A stretch of 64,000 bases of DNA from contig NZ_CP054918.1 in the NCBI RefSeq assembly GCF_013364195.1, positions 4,143,001 to 4,207,000 on the forward strand, read 5' to 3'. The notes under the pieces were generated by a model. The model did no database searches. It had not been told where the DNA came from and saw only the letters and a program-made list of their open reading frames with translations. The first letter of the stretch is position 1, and each line of letters begins with the position of its first letter. Position numbers and translations under genes: made by a program. Source of the stretch: Streptomyces sp. NA04227. GTDB taxonomy: Bacteria; Actinomycetota; Actinomycetes; Streptomycetales; Streptomycetaceae. This document shows positions 8,328-16,396 of the stretch, in pieces.

Positions 8328-8621
8328 TCAGAACTCGTAGTCGGCGATCACCCAGGTGGCGAACTCGCGCCAGAGCGCGGCCGCGGCCTGGTGGGCGGGG
8401 TGTTCGAGATAGCGGCGCAGGGCGTCGGTGTCCTCGACGGCGGAGTTGATCGCGAAGTCGTAGGCGATCGGCCGGTCGGTGATGTTCCAGGCGCACTCCC
8501 AGAAGCGCAGCTCCGGGATCTGCCCCTCGAGTTCGCGGAACGCCTTCTCGCCCGCGAGGACGCGCTCCTCGTCGCGGGCCACGCCCTCGTTCAGCTTGAA
8601 CAGGACCAAGTGCCGGATCAC
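8328..8621 (-). CDS. Dabb (stress-responsive alpha/beta barrel) family protein
   Basis: A 97-residue protein whose start (MIRHLVLFKLNEGV) and middle (RFWECAWNITDRPIAYDFAI) follow the dimeric alpha/beta-barrel fold of Dabb proteins. The region ALRRYLEHPAHQAAA is typical of the family. Members form small homodimers and their biochemical role is mostly unknown. The start is GTG with GAGGAG eight bases upstream. The gene lies between the small membrane protein and sigF, both on the same strand, with a strong hairpin after it. Confidence 0.88.
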   Translation of the reverse strand: MIRHLVLFKLNEGVARDEERVLAGEKAFRELEGQIPELRFWECAWNITDRPIAYDFAINSAVEDTDALRRYLEHPAHQAAAALWREFATWVIADYEF

Positions 8622-8673
8622 GTGTGCTCCTCGGGGGGCTCTGGCCGACGGCGGGCCCGTGCCGCCACCGGTG

Positions 8674-8856
8674 TCAGTCGTTCTTGCCGCCGTTGGCGAT
8701 CCATGTCATGAAGTCGCCTATGGACTTGGCTCCGCTGGATATGCCCTCGAAGCCCATCTGCACATAGTCGGCGGCCTTCGCCGGGTCGGTGATGATCACG
8801 TAGAGCACGAACACGGCCAGCACGTAGACTGCGATCTTCTTCGACTGCACACCCAC
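8674..8856 (-). CDS. Small single-pass membrane protein
   Basis: About 60 residues beginning VGVQSKKIAVYVLAVFVLYV, so a short basic N-terminus leads directly into a transmembrane helix. The rest is amphipathic and ends in FMTWIANGGKND. I chose GTG 8856 because AAGGGGAG lies 7 bases upstream. GTG 8850 is also possible. Sequence further upstream is Arg-rich and not protein-like. Conserved small proteins of this kind are common next to sigF in Streptomyces (from memory). The function is unknown. Confidence 0.7.
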   Translation of the reverse strand: MGVQSKKIAVYVLAVFVLYVIITDPAKAADYVQMGFEGISSGAKSIGDFMTWIANGGKND

Positions 8857-9219
8857 GCTGTGGCTCCCCTTGCCCGGTGTCCCTCGTACTCCCCAACCTG
8901 CGCGGCGCCGCTCCGTGCGCCACCGGCGGCGAGTGTATCCCGCCCGTCCGACGGCCGACGGGGGGACGAGTCCGTATTCACCAGGCATTTCCTCTTCAAT
9001 GCCCGCGTGTTGTAGGGGAGTTGTGGCAGGAGTGCCGCATATCCCTCACGGAGGGTGGTTGGCGGCAGAGGGCGGGTGGCCGGAGCAACTCCGTTTGTCC
9101 GGGCCGTTGTTCGCTCGCGCGATTTCTTGGGGCGAGCTTTGTGGGGCGAGTTCCTGCGGGGCGAGCTCTCGCAGGGCGGGCTCTCGTGGGCCTGGCGGTA
9201 TCTGCCGACGGAACGCTGC

Positions 9220-9250
9220 GAGGGGCCCGATCCATTGGATCGAGCCCCTC
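9220..9250 (-). terminator. Terminator of tRNA-Ser(CGA)
   Basis: GAGGGGCCCGATCC and GGATCGAGCCCCTC pair over 14 positions with one mismatch and a 3-nt loop. The hairpin starts 9 bp beyond the 3' end of the tRNA on its strand. Confidence 0.75.
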
Positions 9251-9259
9251 GTTCACCAG

Positions 9260-9344
9260 CGGTAGCGGAGGGATTTGAACCCTCGGTGACTTGCGCCACA
9301 CTCGCTTTCGAGGCGAGCTCCTTCGGCCGCTCGGACACGCTACC
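9260..9344 (-). tRNA. tRNA-Ser (anticodon CGA)
   Basis: Read on the minus strand, the sequence folds as a class II tRNA: 7-bp acceptor (GGTAGCG/CGCTACC), anticodon stem CTCGC/GCGAG with loop CTCGAAA (anticodon CGA), a long variable arm, and T-loop GGTTCAAATCC. The discriminator is G. CCA is not encoded. It reads UCG serine codons. Confidence 0.95.
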
Positions 9345-9400
9345 GAGAGAGATCCTAGCCCAAGGTCGGCCGTGCCCTGAAATCCGTATCCGGAGGCTGC

Positions 9401-9883
9401 TCAGCGGTCGCGGAAGAAGTCGGTGAGCAGGCGGGCGCACTCCTCCTCGCGGACGCCGGCGATCACCTCGGGGCGGTGGTTCAGGCGGCGGTCGCGGATC
9501 ACGTCCCACAGCGAACCGGCCGCGCCCGCCTTCTCGTCGCGGGCGCCGTAGACCACGCGGTCGAGACGGGACAGGACGATGGCGCCCGCGCACATGGTGC
9601 AGGGCTCCAGGGTGACCACCAGGGTGCAGTCGGCCAGGCGCCAGCCGCCGAGTTGCTCGGCTGCCCGGCGGACGGCGAGCACCTCGGCGTGCGCGGTGGG
9701 GTCGCCGGTGGCCTCGCGTTCGTTGTGCGCGCGGGAGAGGGGGGAGCCGTCGGGTGCGAGGACCAGCGCGCCGACCGGGACGTCCCCGCCGCCGACCGCC
9801 AGCCGGGCCTGCGCCAGCGCCAGCTCCATCGGCTCCCGCCAGCGGTCGCGTACCGGGTCGGGTTCCTGTGCCGAGCTGCTCAT
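9401..9883 (-). CDS. tadA: tRNA-specific adenosine deaminase TadA
   Basis: A 160-residue zinc deaminase that converts the wobble adenosine of tRNA-Arg(ACG) to inosine. The motifs TAHAEV (His65, Glu67) and PCTMCAG (Cys95, Cys98) give the zinc ligands and the catalytic Glu. The tail VREEECARLLTDFFRDR is typical. I chose ATG 9883 because in-frame sequence upstream is Arg/Pro low complexity, with no domain match. MELALAQARL 19 codons later is the minimal start. The actinobacterial companion gene usually adjacent lies about 1.4 kb away here. Confidence 0.93.
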   Translation of the reverse strand: MSSSAQEPDPVRDRWREPMELALAQARLAVGGGDVPVGALVLAPDGSPLSRAHNEREATGDPTAHAEVLAVRRAAEQLGGWRLADCTLVVTLEPCTMCAGAIVLSRLDRVVYGARDEKAGAAGSLWDVIRDRRLNHRPEVIAGVREEECARLLTDFFRDR

Positions 9884-9969
9884 GGTCCGGAACCTACCTT
9901 CCCGGCTCGGCCTCGGCGCGCCCGTCCCCGGCTCCGCCTCGGCGCCCGCCCCCGCCTCTGCCTCGGCGC

Positions 9970-10470
9970 TCACTCGGCGCCCCTGCCCGTCTCCTCCCCG
10001 GCCCCCTCGCACTCCGCCTCCGCGACGAAAACGCGCGCCAGCATCGAGTGGAACTGGCCACGCTCGGTGGCCGACAGTGGTGCGAGGAGTTCGTCCTGCG
10101 TCCTGAGCAGGTCGCCCAGCGCCGCCCGGTAGGCGTCGGCGCCGCTCTCGGTGAGGGTGACGACGTACTTGCGGCGGTCCGCGGTGCTGCGTTCCCGGCG
10201 GGCGAAGCCGCGTTGTTCCAGGTCGTCGACGACGGCGACCATCGTGGTGCGGTCCAGGCCGGTCAGGCCGCACAGGTCGCGCTGGGAGGGGGCCTGGGCC
10301 TGGTCCCGGATGAACGCCAGTACGCGGACGAGCCGTCCGGTCAGCCCGTGCCGCCGCAGTGCCCGGTCCACGGAGCGGCCGGTCATCGCCGAGGTCTTGA
10401 TCAGCAGGTAGCCGGTGAGTTCGTCCACGTGCGGGACGGCGTCGTCCGGGGTTGCCGGGCGCTCGGGCAC
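9970..10470 (-). CDS. MarR-family transcriptional regulator
   Basis: A 166-residue dimeric repressor type. N-terminal helices are followed by the winged helix with LTGLDRTTMVAVVDDLEQRGFARRERSTADRR, a classic MarR recognition helix plus wing. The start is GTG with GAGGGGG upstream. It is divergent from the membrane-protein gene at 10508, and only 37 bp separate the start codons, so the regulator probably controls both. The pair interrupts the usual tadA neighbourhood. Confidence 0.92.
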   Translation of the reverse strand: MPERPATPDDAVPHVDELTGYLLIKTSAMTGRSVDRALRRHGLTGRLVRVLAFIRDQAQAPSQRDLCGLTGLDRTTMVAVVDDLEQRGFARRERSTADRRKYVVTLTESGADAYRAALGDLLRTQDELLAPLSATERGQFHSMLARVFVAEAECEGAGEETGRGAE

Positions 10471-10500
10471 TGGACCCCCTCTTCATTCATCAGTTAGCGT
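10471..10500 (+). promoter_or_regulatory. Compact divergent promoter between marR and the membrane gene
   Basis: TGGACC (10471-10476) and TAGCGT (10495-10500) are 18 bp apart and end 7 bp before the ATG at 10508. The rightward mRNA is therefore likely leaderless. There is no Shine-Dalgarno sequence before that ATG. The 37-bp gap leaves room for one regulator site acting on both genes. Confidence 0.45.
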
Positions 10501-10507
10501 GATCGTC

Positions 10508-10990
10508 ATGACTGCTGACGATATTTTACGGCGCAGGGTCCCGCGGCGGAACGCGACGACGGCACGCCGCCGCACACAACGGGAAGAGACCGCGGTACGC
10601 GCGGTGCTCGTCATTATCGGTCTCATCACCGCGACCCCCGCGCTCGCCCTGGTCTCCCCGGGCACGCTGGACATCGCGTACGGGATCGGTGACGTCGCGG
10701 ACCCGATGACGCTCGCTCTTCTCCAGCACCGCGGCCTGTTGCAGGGCGCGTTGGGGGCGGCGTTGGTCTGGGCCGCGTTCCGGCCCCTGGTGCGGGTCGC
10801 GGTGGCGGGCACCGCCGTCGTCACCAAGAGCACCTTCCTCGCGCTCACCGAACTCGACCCGGATGTCGGCGGCGCGGCGTCCAGCACCTTCGACGTGGTC
10901 GCCGTTGTGGTGCTGGCCGCCCTCATCGTCCGGCAGCTGACACGGCAGCGGCGGCGGGCCGGGAACTCGCCCGCGGCCACCGGCATCTGA
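10508..10990 (+). CDS. Small integral membrane protein, probable target of the divergent MarR
   Basis: About 160 residues. A basic N-terminus (about 35 residues, Arg-rich) is followed by a first transmembrane stretch VRAVLVIIGLITATPALALV. A short periplasmic part (SPGTLDIAYGIGDVADPMTLALLQHRGLL) comes next, then two or three more hydrophobic segments to the end. The arrangement resembles small DoxX/DUF4267-like membrane proteins, but I cannot assign a family. The start ATG 10508 is supported by the promoter spacing. Confidence 0.7.
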   Translation: MTADDILRRRVPRRNATTARRRTQREETAVRAVLVIIGLITATPALALVSPGTLDIAYGIGDVADPMTLALLQHRGLLQGALGAALVWAAFRPLVRVAVAGTAVVTKSTFLALTELDPDVGGAASSTFDVVAVVVLAALIVRQLTRQRRRAGNSPAATGI

Positions 10991-11179
10991 CGGCGGGACG
11001 CAGGCAGCGGTACGCAAGCGGCGGTACACAGGCGGCGGGCCGGGACCGCATACGACGGTTGCGTACGGCGGCTGGGTACGACGGCTGCGTATGGCAGCCG
11101 CGTGCGCGGGTCCCGGCAGGGCGACTCCCGGGACGTCCCGGCGGGCCGACTCCCCGGACGTCCCGGCGAACCGCGCCAG

Positions 11180-11243
11180 GACGCCCCGACCGACGGACGC
11201 CCCGACCGACGGACGCCCCAGCCGACGGACGCCCCGACCGACG
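11180..11243. repeat. Four tandem 16-bp repeats
   Basis: GACGCCCCGACCGACG is repeated four times without gaps (the third copy has one change). The array ends 5 bp before the stop of the leftward tadA-associated gene. Related but looser repeats of CCGGACGTCCC and TACGACGG types fill 11040-11170. Confidence 0.85.
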
Positions 11244-11248
11244 ACGTC

Positions 11249-11797
11249 CTAGCGCACCGCCTCCAAGACCTCCGCGACGCCCAGGAGTTCGGCGATCTCG
11301 CCCAGGGCGTCGCCGCTGTCCATCTGGCGCAGGTCGGCTTCGGAGACGCCGAGGTCGGTGAGGACCGTGCGGTCGCCGAGCGGTCCGGCGGGCAGCGGGT
11401 CGAGGGCGTCGATGCCGTCCTCGTCCTGCGCGCCGGTGTCCACCTCGGCGGGCTCACCGTCCTCGGTGCCGTCGAGGTCGAGGGTGTCGAGGTCGGTTCC
11501 GTCGTCGGATCCCGGCTCGCGGCCGACGAGTTCGTCGGTGAGCAGGATCTCCCCGTACGAGCTGCGGGCGGCGGCCGAGGCATCCGAGATGTAGATGCGC
11601 GGGTCCTCCTCGCCCTCGACACGGACGATGCCGAACCAGGCACCTTCCTGTTCGACGAATACGAGAACCGTGTCGTCGTCGACCGAGTTCTCGCGGGCGA
11701 GGTCGGTCAGATCTGACAGGGTCTCCACGTCGTCGAGCTCTGTATCGCTCGCTTCCCACCCGTCTTCGGTGCGCGCGAGCAGTGCGGCGAAGTACAC
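11249..11797 (-). CDS. tRNA adenosine deaminase-associated protein
   Basis: A 182-residue acidic protein beginning MYFAALLARTEDGWEASD. It has the conserved block VLVFVEQEGAWFGIVRVEGEEDPRIYISDA and an Asp/Glu-rich C-terminal half ending in GEIAELLGVAEVLEAVR. This is the actinobacterial family normally encoded directly beside tadA. Its biochemical role is unknown. Here a MarR/membrane-gene pair and repeats separate it from tadA, although both keep the same strand. The acidic middle (about 95-130) is low complexity. Confidence 0.85.
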   Translation of the reverse strand: MYFAALLARTEDGWEASDTELDDVETLSDLTDLARENSVDDDTVLVFVEQEGAWFGIVRVEGEEDPRIYISDASAAARSSYGEILLTDELVGREPGSDDGTDLDTLDLDGTEDGEPAEVDTGAQDEDGIDALDPLPAGPLGDRTVLTDLGVSEADLRQMDSGDALGEIAELLGVAEVLEAVR

Positions 11798-12111
11798 CGT
11801 GACTCTCCCACTGGTCTAGGGCGTGCCGGTTGGGATTCCCCCCGGCGGAGGCTGCGAGCGGGAACGCAAGCGCGACCCCGCCCATCGGAATCGTGGCAGA
11901 AACAACGCCGTCAGGAGAGGTCTTCCGCCCGCTGTGTTGCGCGCGCCTCATCCCGGACCGTACGACAGCGGATCCGGCCGCACGCCTGCGGCCCCGCCGA
12001 GGACCCGAACGGCCGCGCCCGTTCACCGGGGGACGAACCCCTGGTCACCGGCAGTACGCCGGACGGTTCGGTACCGCGGTTCGGTGCTGTGGATCGGGGC
12101 GGCCGGGGCCG
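11798..12111. other. Intergenic region without a supported gene
   Basis: A gap of 314 bp between the start of the tadA-associated gene and the end of the small basic protein gene, both leftward. I see no RNA gene or clear hairpin. Open frames here lack start sites and protein-like composition. Confidence 0.5.
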
Positions 12112-12306
12112 TCACCAGCGGAAGGTCCGCATCCGCATGTGCTGGCGCATCCGGGCGGCGCGGGCGCGGCGTGGCTGGACCCGGTCGCGCAGTTCTCGGG
12201 CCTCGTTGAGGTCGCGCAGAAACTGCGCGCGACGGCGGCGTCGCTCCGCCTCGTTCTCCTCCGGATACGCGTCCGGTCGGTCACCGCTCGGGTTCTGTTC
12301 CGGCAT
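12112..12306 (-). CDS. Small highly basic conserved protein
   Basis: A 64-residue protein. Its acidic first 20 residues ([20 protein letters not shown]) are followed by an Arg-rich helix with [23 protein letters not shown] and a basic tail [19 protein letters not shown]. It is divergent from upp. Helical, strongly basic and short, it could bind nucleic acid, but nothing in the sequence proves this. From memory, a protein of this type sits beside upp in other Streptomyces. Confidence 0.7.
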   Translation of the reverse strand: MPEQNPSGDRPDAYPEENEAERRRRRAQFLRDLNEARELRDRVQPRRARAARMRQHMRMRTFRW

Positions 12307-12423
12307 TCACCACACCACCCCGGGTCCGTCCCTCTCACTTTCCCCCCGGTGGCCGGTTTGATGCCAGTGCGGGAGGCGGGAACCGTGGGCCGCGCGGCGA
12401 AGGGCCTTGGCTACCCTGTGGCC

Positions 12424-13059
12424 ATGCGCCTCCACGTCGTCGACCACCCGCTGGTCGCCCACAAACTGACCACACTGCGCGACCGGCGCACCGATTCCCC
12501 GACCTTCCGCCGTCTCGCCGACGAACTGGTCACGCTGCTCGCCTACGAGGCGACCCGCGACGTACGCACCGAGCAGGTCGACATCGAGACGCCCGTGGAG
12601 CGGACGACCGGGGTGAAGCTCTCCTACCCCCGGCCGATGGTGGTGCCGATCCTGCGCGCCGGTCTCGGCATGCTCGACGGCATGGTCCGGCTGCTGCCGA
12701 CGGCCGAGGTCGGCTTCCTCGGCATGATCCGCAACGAGGAGACCCTGGAGGCCTCGACCTACGCGAGCCGGATGCCGGAGGACCTGTCCGGGCGGCAGGT
12801 CTACGTACTCGACCCGATGCTCGCGACCGGCGGCACCCTGGTCGCGGCCATAAAGGAACTCATCCGGCGCGGCGCCGACGACGTCACGGCCGTGGTGCTG
12901 CTCGCCGCCCCCGAGGGCGTCGAGGTGATGGAACGGGAGCTCGCGGGCACCCCGGTCACCGTCGTGACCGCCTCGGTCGACCAGCGCCTGAACGAGCACG
13001 GCTACATCGTGCCCGGCCTCGGCGACGCGGGGGACCGGTTGTACGGGGCGGCTGAGTAG
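12424..13059 (+). CDS. upp: Uracil phosphoribosyltransferase
   Basis: A 211-residue cytoplasmic enzyme that makes UMP from uracil and PRPP in pyrimidine salvage. It starts [20 protein letters not shown], typical of Upp. It has the PRPP-binding loop [13 protein letters not shown] (about 127-139) and the C-terminal uracil site [16 protein letters not shown]. Length is normal for the family. In-frame extension upstream of ATG 12424 is low complexity and rejected. It is divergently transcribed from the small basic protein gene. Confidence 0.97.
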   Translation: MRLHVVDHPLVAHKLTTLRDRRTDSPTFRRLADELVTLLAYEATRDVRTEQVDIETPVERTTGVKLSYPRPMVVPILRAGLGMLDGMVRLLPTAEVGFLGMIRNEETLEASTYASRMPEDLSGRQVYVLDPMLATGGTLVAAIKELIRRGADDVTAVVLLAAPEGVEVMERELAGTPVTVVTASVDQRLNEHGYIVPGLGDAGDRLYGAAE

Positions 13060-13300
13060 AGGGGTTCCCGGGTTCCCGGTTCACGGGTTTACGGGTTTAC
13101 GGGATTGCGGGTCTGCGCGCGGGTGGTTCGGGGCTGGTTCCCGGGGCGCCCGCGTGTGTTTTCGGGCCGCTTCTGAAGGCTGAGCCCGAGTCCGAGGCTG
13201 GGTTGCCCGAGGCGGGGCTCGAGCGCTCAAGTCCCTACGTGCCCCGGCCCGTTCTCGCCACAGCGGCAGGACAACGGGCGGACCCGGCTCGCCCCCAGCC

Positions 13301-13951
13301 TCAGTGGCAGGACTCCGACGGCTTCGGGGCCGGGGCCGGGTGGGCCAGCTGGTTCAGGGCGCGGGCGGCCTCGGCCTTCGGGGCGAGCTGCTTGAAGGCG
13401 GTGCCGATGATCAGGTCGACCTTGGCGCCGGAGCGGGTGTCGGCGCGCTTCTGGGCGCCGGGGAGCTGGCTGCCGAGGACCGGCAGCGAGGTGTCGAGCG
13501 AGGCCGGGGAGCCGAGGAGCAGGCCGGTGCCCGGGACCTTCTTGTCGAACTCCTTGGTGGCGTTGCCCACTTCGCCGATCTTGAAGCCGCGCTTCTTCAG
13601 CTCGTCGGCGGTCTTCTTGGCGAGACCGCCGCGCGGCGTCGCGTTGAAGACGTTGACGGTGACACGGCCCGGCTCGGGCAGCGGACGGGCCGACTTCGCC
13701 GAGGCGGAGGCGGAGGCGGACGCGGAGGCCTTGGGCCCGCAGTCCGGCGCGGAGGCGGAGGCGCTGTCGCCGCCGCCCGAGAACACGTCGATGAGCTGCA
13801 GGGTTCCCCAGCCGACCATGCCCAGCGCGGCGGCCGAGGCGATGGCGGCGACCACCCACCGGCCACGGCGGCGAGGCCTGCGCATCCGCGGATACTTCGA
13901 TCCTGTGACGCGGTACTGGCGGCCCATGCCGGGAGGAGTCAGCATGCTCAT
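13301..13951 (-). CDS. Membrane-anchored LytR_C-domain protein
   Basis: A 216-residue protein: basic cytoplasmic N-terminus (SKYPRMRRPRRRGR), one transmembrane helix (about 31-52), then a Ser/Ala-rich linker with AlaSer repeats. The LytR_C domain beginning RVTVNVFNATPRGGLAKKTADELKKRGF extends to about residue 195. The domain is found at the C-terminus of LytR-CpsA-Psr proteins and alone in actinobacteria, and faces the cell wall. I chose ATG 13951 (MSMLTPPGMG) since this start is conserved among Streptomyces homologues as I recall them. It faces upp, and the 240-bp gap between them holds GGGTTTAC/GGGTTCCC-type repeats (13062-13110). Confidence 0.85.
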   Translation of the reverse strand: MSMLTPPGMGRQYRVTGSKYPRMRRPRRRGRWVVAAIASAAALGMVGWGTLQLIDVFSGGGDSASASAPDCGPKASASASASASAKSARPLPEPGRVTVNVFNATPRGGLAKKTADELKKRGFKIGEVGNATKEFDKKVPGTGLLLGSPASLDTSLPVLGSQLPGAQKRADTRSGAKVDLIIGTAFKQLAPKAEAARALNQLAHPAPAPKPSESCH

Positions 13952-14241
13952 GAGCGCAGCGTAGTGCCGCGAAGCGACAATGCCTACTAGATGATCATTG
14001 CCTTGTTGACGGACCAACCCAAAAGGGCCAACTGTTCATTGGTGGGCCCACTGAGGTTTGCCGGAGAGGCGCCCAGGCCACCGCCCCTGCCGGTGCTCGT
14101 CGGATTCCGTTTCCGGCCCTGTTCCGGTCCGGCTTCGTAACCGAGTCCGGTGCGTACGCCGTACCGGTGACGGACACACGCCGCCCCGGGCCGTGGTGCG
14201 CACCGGCCCCGGCCGCGGTGTGCGTTCCGGTTCGGGTTGCC

Positions 14242-14538
14242 TCAGTCCAGTTCGAGGACGCGGGCGTGGAGTACCTGGCGCTGCTGGAGGGCGGCGCGGA
14301 CGGCCCGGTGCAGGCCGTCTTCGAGGTACAGGTCGCCCTGCCACTTCACGACGTGGGCGAACAGATCGCCGTAGAACGTCGAGTCCTCCGCGAGCAGCGT
14401 TTCCAGGTCCAGTTGGCCCTTGGTCGTCACGAGCTGATCGAGGCGGACCGGGCGCGGCGCGACGTCCGCCCACTGCCGGGTGCTTTCCCGGCCGTGGTCG
14501 GGGTACGGCCGGCCGTTTCCGATGCGCTTGAAGATCAC
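14242..14538 (-). CDS. Conserved small protein, VapB-like/ParB-like
   Basis: A 98-residue protein starting MIFKRIGNGRPYPDHGRES. Homologues are often labelled VapB-family antitoxin in Streptomyces (from memory). The centre, DLYLEDGLHRAVRAALQQRQ, has the DG-HR motif seen in ParB/sulfiredoxin-fold proteins. No partner toxin gene is adjacent, so a toxin-antitoxin role is doubtful. Upstream 336 bp lack a convincing gene. Confidence 0.75.
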   Translation of the reverse strand: MIFKRIGNGRPYPDHGRESTRQWADVAPRPVRLDQLVTTKGQLDLETLLAEDSTFYGDLFAHVVKWQGDLYLEDGLHRAVRAALQQRQVLHARVLELD

Positions 14539-14873
14539 ACGGAAAGCCTACCGGTCCGGGCTCTTCGGGCGCAGCCATCGCGACGCTGTGTAGTGTCCGC
14601 GTCAGGCGGGACGGAGGGGAAACCCCGGGTCAAATCGCGGCAAACCCGGAGGCGGGGGCGGCCGGACGGAAGCCGGACGGAAGTCGGACGGCAGCCGGAC
14701 GGAAACAGGGGCGCACTCCGACCCGCCGTTCACCGGACGCCTGCGCCGAGCTGCAACGCGCCCCCGCGCACGCCGCGCGAGCCGCGCACTCGTGTGCACC
14801 GAGCCCCCTTTGCCCCTACGAGCCATCCTCCGCCCCGTACCGTCGGGAAATTTCCGTCATCAGTGGCGGACGA
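14539..14873. other. Intergenic region with 11-bp repeats
   Basis: No gene is supported. A 74-codon Arg/Pro-rich frame at 14602-14826 (minus) has a plausible ATG but protein-unlike composition. GCCGGACGGAA-type 11-bp repeats run through 14666-14705. Confidence 0.5.
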
Positions 14874-15488
14874 TTACTTTGCGTTCCCGTCGCCGCCCGG
14901 CTTCGCGGCCTTGGCCGCCTTCGCCGCGGCCTTCATCTCCTGCTTGTGCGCGCGCACCTTGACCAGCGAGTCGGGCCCGGTGATGTCCGCCACCGACCGG
15001 TACGAACCCTCCTCGCCGTACGAGCCCGCCGCCTCCCGCCAGCCCTCGGGCCGTACCCCGAGCTGCTTGCCGAGCAGGGCGAGGAAGATCTGCGCCTTCT
15101 GCTTGCCGTAGCCGGGCAGGTCCTCAAGGCGCTTCAGGAGGTCCCGGCCGCTGGCCGCGCCCTCCCAGACCGCGCTCGCCGAGCCGTCGTAGTGCTCCAC
15201 GAGGTACTGGCAGAGCTGCTGCACCCGCCCCGCCATCGAGCCCGGGTAGCGGTGCACGGCCGGTTTCTCGGAGAGGAGCGCGGCGAAGGCCTCCGGGTTG
15301 TACCGGGCGATCTCGTGCGCGTCGAGGTCGTCGGCGCCCATGCGCTGGGCGATGGTGTACGGCCCCGTGAAGGCCTTCTCCATCGGCACCTGCTGGTCCA
15401 GGAGCATGCCGACGAGGGCGGCGAGCGGACTGCGCCCGAGCAACGCGTCCGCGTCGGGCTGCTGGGAGAGATGAAGGGTGACGTCCAT
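14874..15488 (-). CDS. HhH-GPD-type base excision DNA repair protein
   Basis: A 204-residue protein. The N-terminal half has LVGMLLDQQVPMEKAFTGP, matching the substrate-side helices of HhH-GPD glycosylases. The helix-hairpin-helix follows as LEDLPGYGKQKAQIFLALLGKQLGV (about 115-140). Members recognise damaged bases in DNA. No iron-sulfur Cys cluster is present. The C-terminus is a Lys/Ala-rich tail. The start ATG 15488 gives the full first helix. Confidence 0.85.
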   Translation of the reverse strand: MDVTLHLSQQPDADALLGRSPLAALVGMLLDQQVPMEKAFTGPYTIAQRMGADDLDAHEIARYNPEAFAALLSEKPAVHRYPGSMAGRVQQLCQYLVEHYDGSASAVWEGAASGRDLLKRLEDLPGYGKQKAQIFLALLGKQLGVRPEGWREAAGSYGEEGSYRSVADITGPDSLVKVRAHKQEMKAAAKAAKAAKPGGDGNAK

Positions 15489-15587
15489 GAGTCGATGATC
15501 GCCCGTCGGCCCGGGGAATGCCCGTCACCGCCCCGCCGCAGCCCCGTGCCCAGGGCTCCGGCGGGGCTGGGCCGGGCGGCCGCGCAC

Positions 15588-16151
15588 CTACTCGCTCGAC
15601 AGTGGCCCGAGCAGCCAGGCGCCCGCCGAGCGCGGGTGCTCGGAGAAGTAGAACTCCCGGATGGCCGTGAGGATTTCGTCGCGGTCGACGAGTCCGTCGG
15701 CGTCGGTGTCGAGCCGTCCGAAGACCTCGCGGGCGTCCGGCTCCGGCAGGCCCATCAGGGCGCCGGTCCAGCGGACCTGCTCGTCGCGGGTGAGCAGTCC
15801 GTCGCCGTCCTCGTCGGCGATGTCCATCAGGGCGTCCAGGAAGGGTTTGTAGCCCGCGTCGAAGGAGTCCGGGGTTTCCAGGAGGCCCGCGGCGAAGGCC
15901 GCCTTGTACTCGGCCTCGCTGATCCGACCGTCGTGGTCGGTGTCCGCCACGTGCACCAGGTGGTCCCACAGGCCGAGGCTGAGACCGCGCAGCCGGGCCA
16001 GCGGTTCGGCGGCCGGGGACAGGGCGAAGGCCTCGCCGAGCCGGGCCACCGCGGACTCGAAGTCGGCGCGGTCGACGTACCCGTCGCCGTCCGTGTCGTA
16101 CGTGGAGAACCTGCGGGCCAGCTTGCGGTCGAGGAAAGCGGAGATCTCCAA
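15588..16151 (-). CDS. Calcium-binding protein with four EF-hands (calerythrin-like)
   Basis: About 187 residues with four canonical 12-residue loops starting at Asp19 ([12 protein letters not shown]), Asp70 ([12 protein letters not shown]), Asp113 ([12 protein letters not shown]) and Asp148 ([12 protein letters not shown]), spaced as in calerythrin/sarcoplasmic calcium-binding proteins. It is a soluble cytoplasmic Ca2+ buffer or sensor type. I chose TTG 16151 ([15 protein letters not shown]), with AAGGGA seven bases upstream. The frame stays open further upstream but is Arg/Pro-rich repeat sequence. All four loops keep Asp at position 1 and Gly at position 6. Confidence 0.9.
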   Translation of the reverse strand: MEISAFLDRKLARRFSTYDTDGDGYVDRADFESAVARLGEAFALSPAAEPLARLRGLSLGLWDHLVHVADTDHDGRISEAEYKAAFAAGLLETPDSFDAGYKPFLDALMDIADEDGDGLLTRDEQVRWTGALMGLPEPDAREVFGRLDTDADGLVDRDEILTAIREFYFSEHPRSAGAWLLGPLSSE

Positions 16152-16306
16152 GGCAAGTCCCTTCGTCCGCCGGGGTGTTGACGGTCCGCCAGGGTGTGGC
16201 GAGGGCGTCCCGTGCCCCCGCCGCGGCGTCCCGGGCTCCCGGCCGGGACGAGGGTAGCGGGGGCACGGCGCCGCGCGCCGGACTTCGGGGCGCCTCGTCC
16301 GACGAC

Positions 16307-16354
16307 GGCCCCGCCGATGGCCCCGCCGATGGCCGCACCGATGGCCGCACCCTT
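16307..16354. repeat. Four tandem 12-bp repeats
   Basis: GGCCCCGCCGAT twice, then GGCCGCACCGAT and GGCCGCACCCTT. They lie between the EF-hand gene and the upstream propeller gene. Confidence 0.8.
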
Positions 16355-16396
16355 GGCTGGGGGGCGGCACCGCGAGCGCCAACCACCCCAGCGCGC

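Noticed and set aside
14602..14826. 74-codon Arg/Pro-rich minus-strand gene
   Set aside because: Half of the frame is translated 11-bp repeat and no homologous motif is visible. It was kept only as a note in the intergenic entry.
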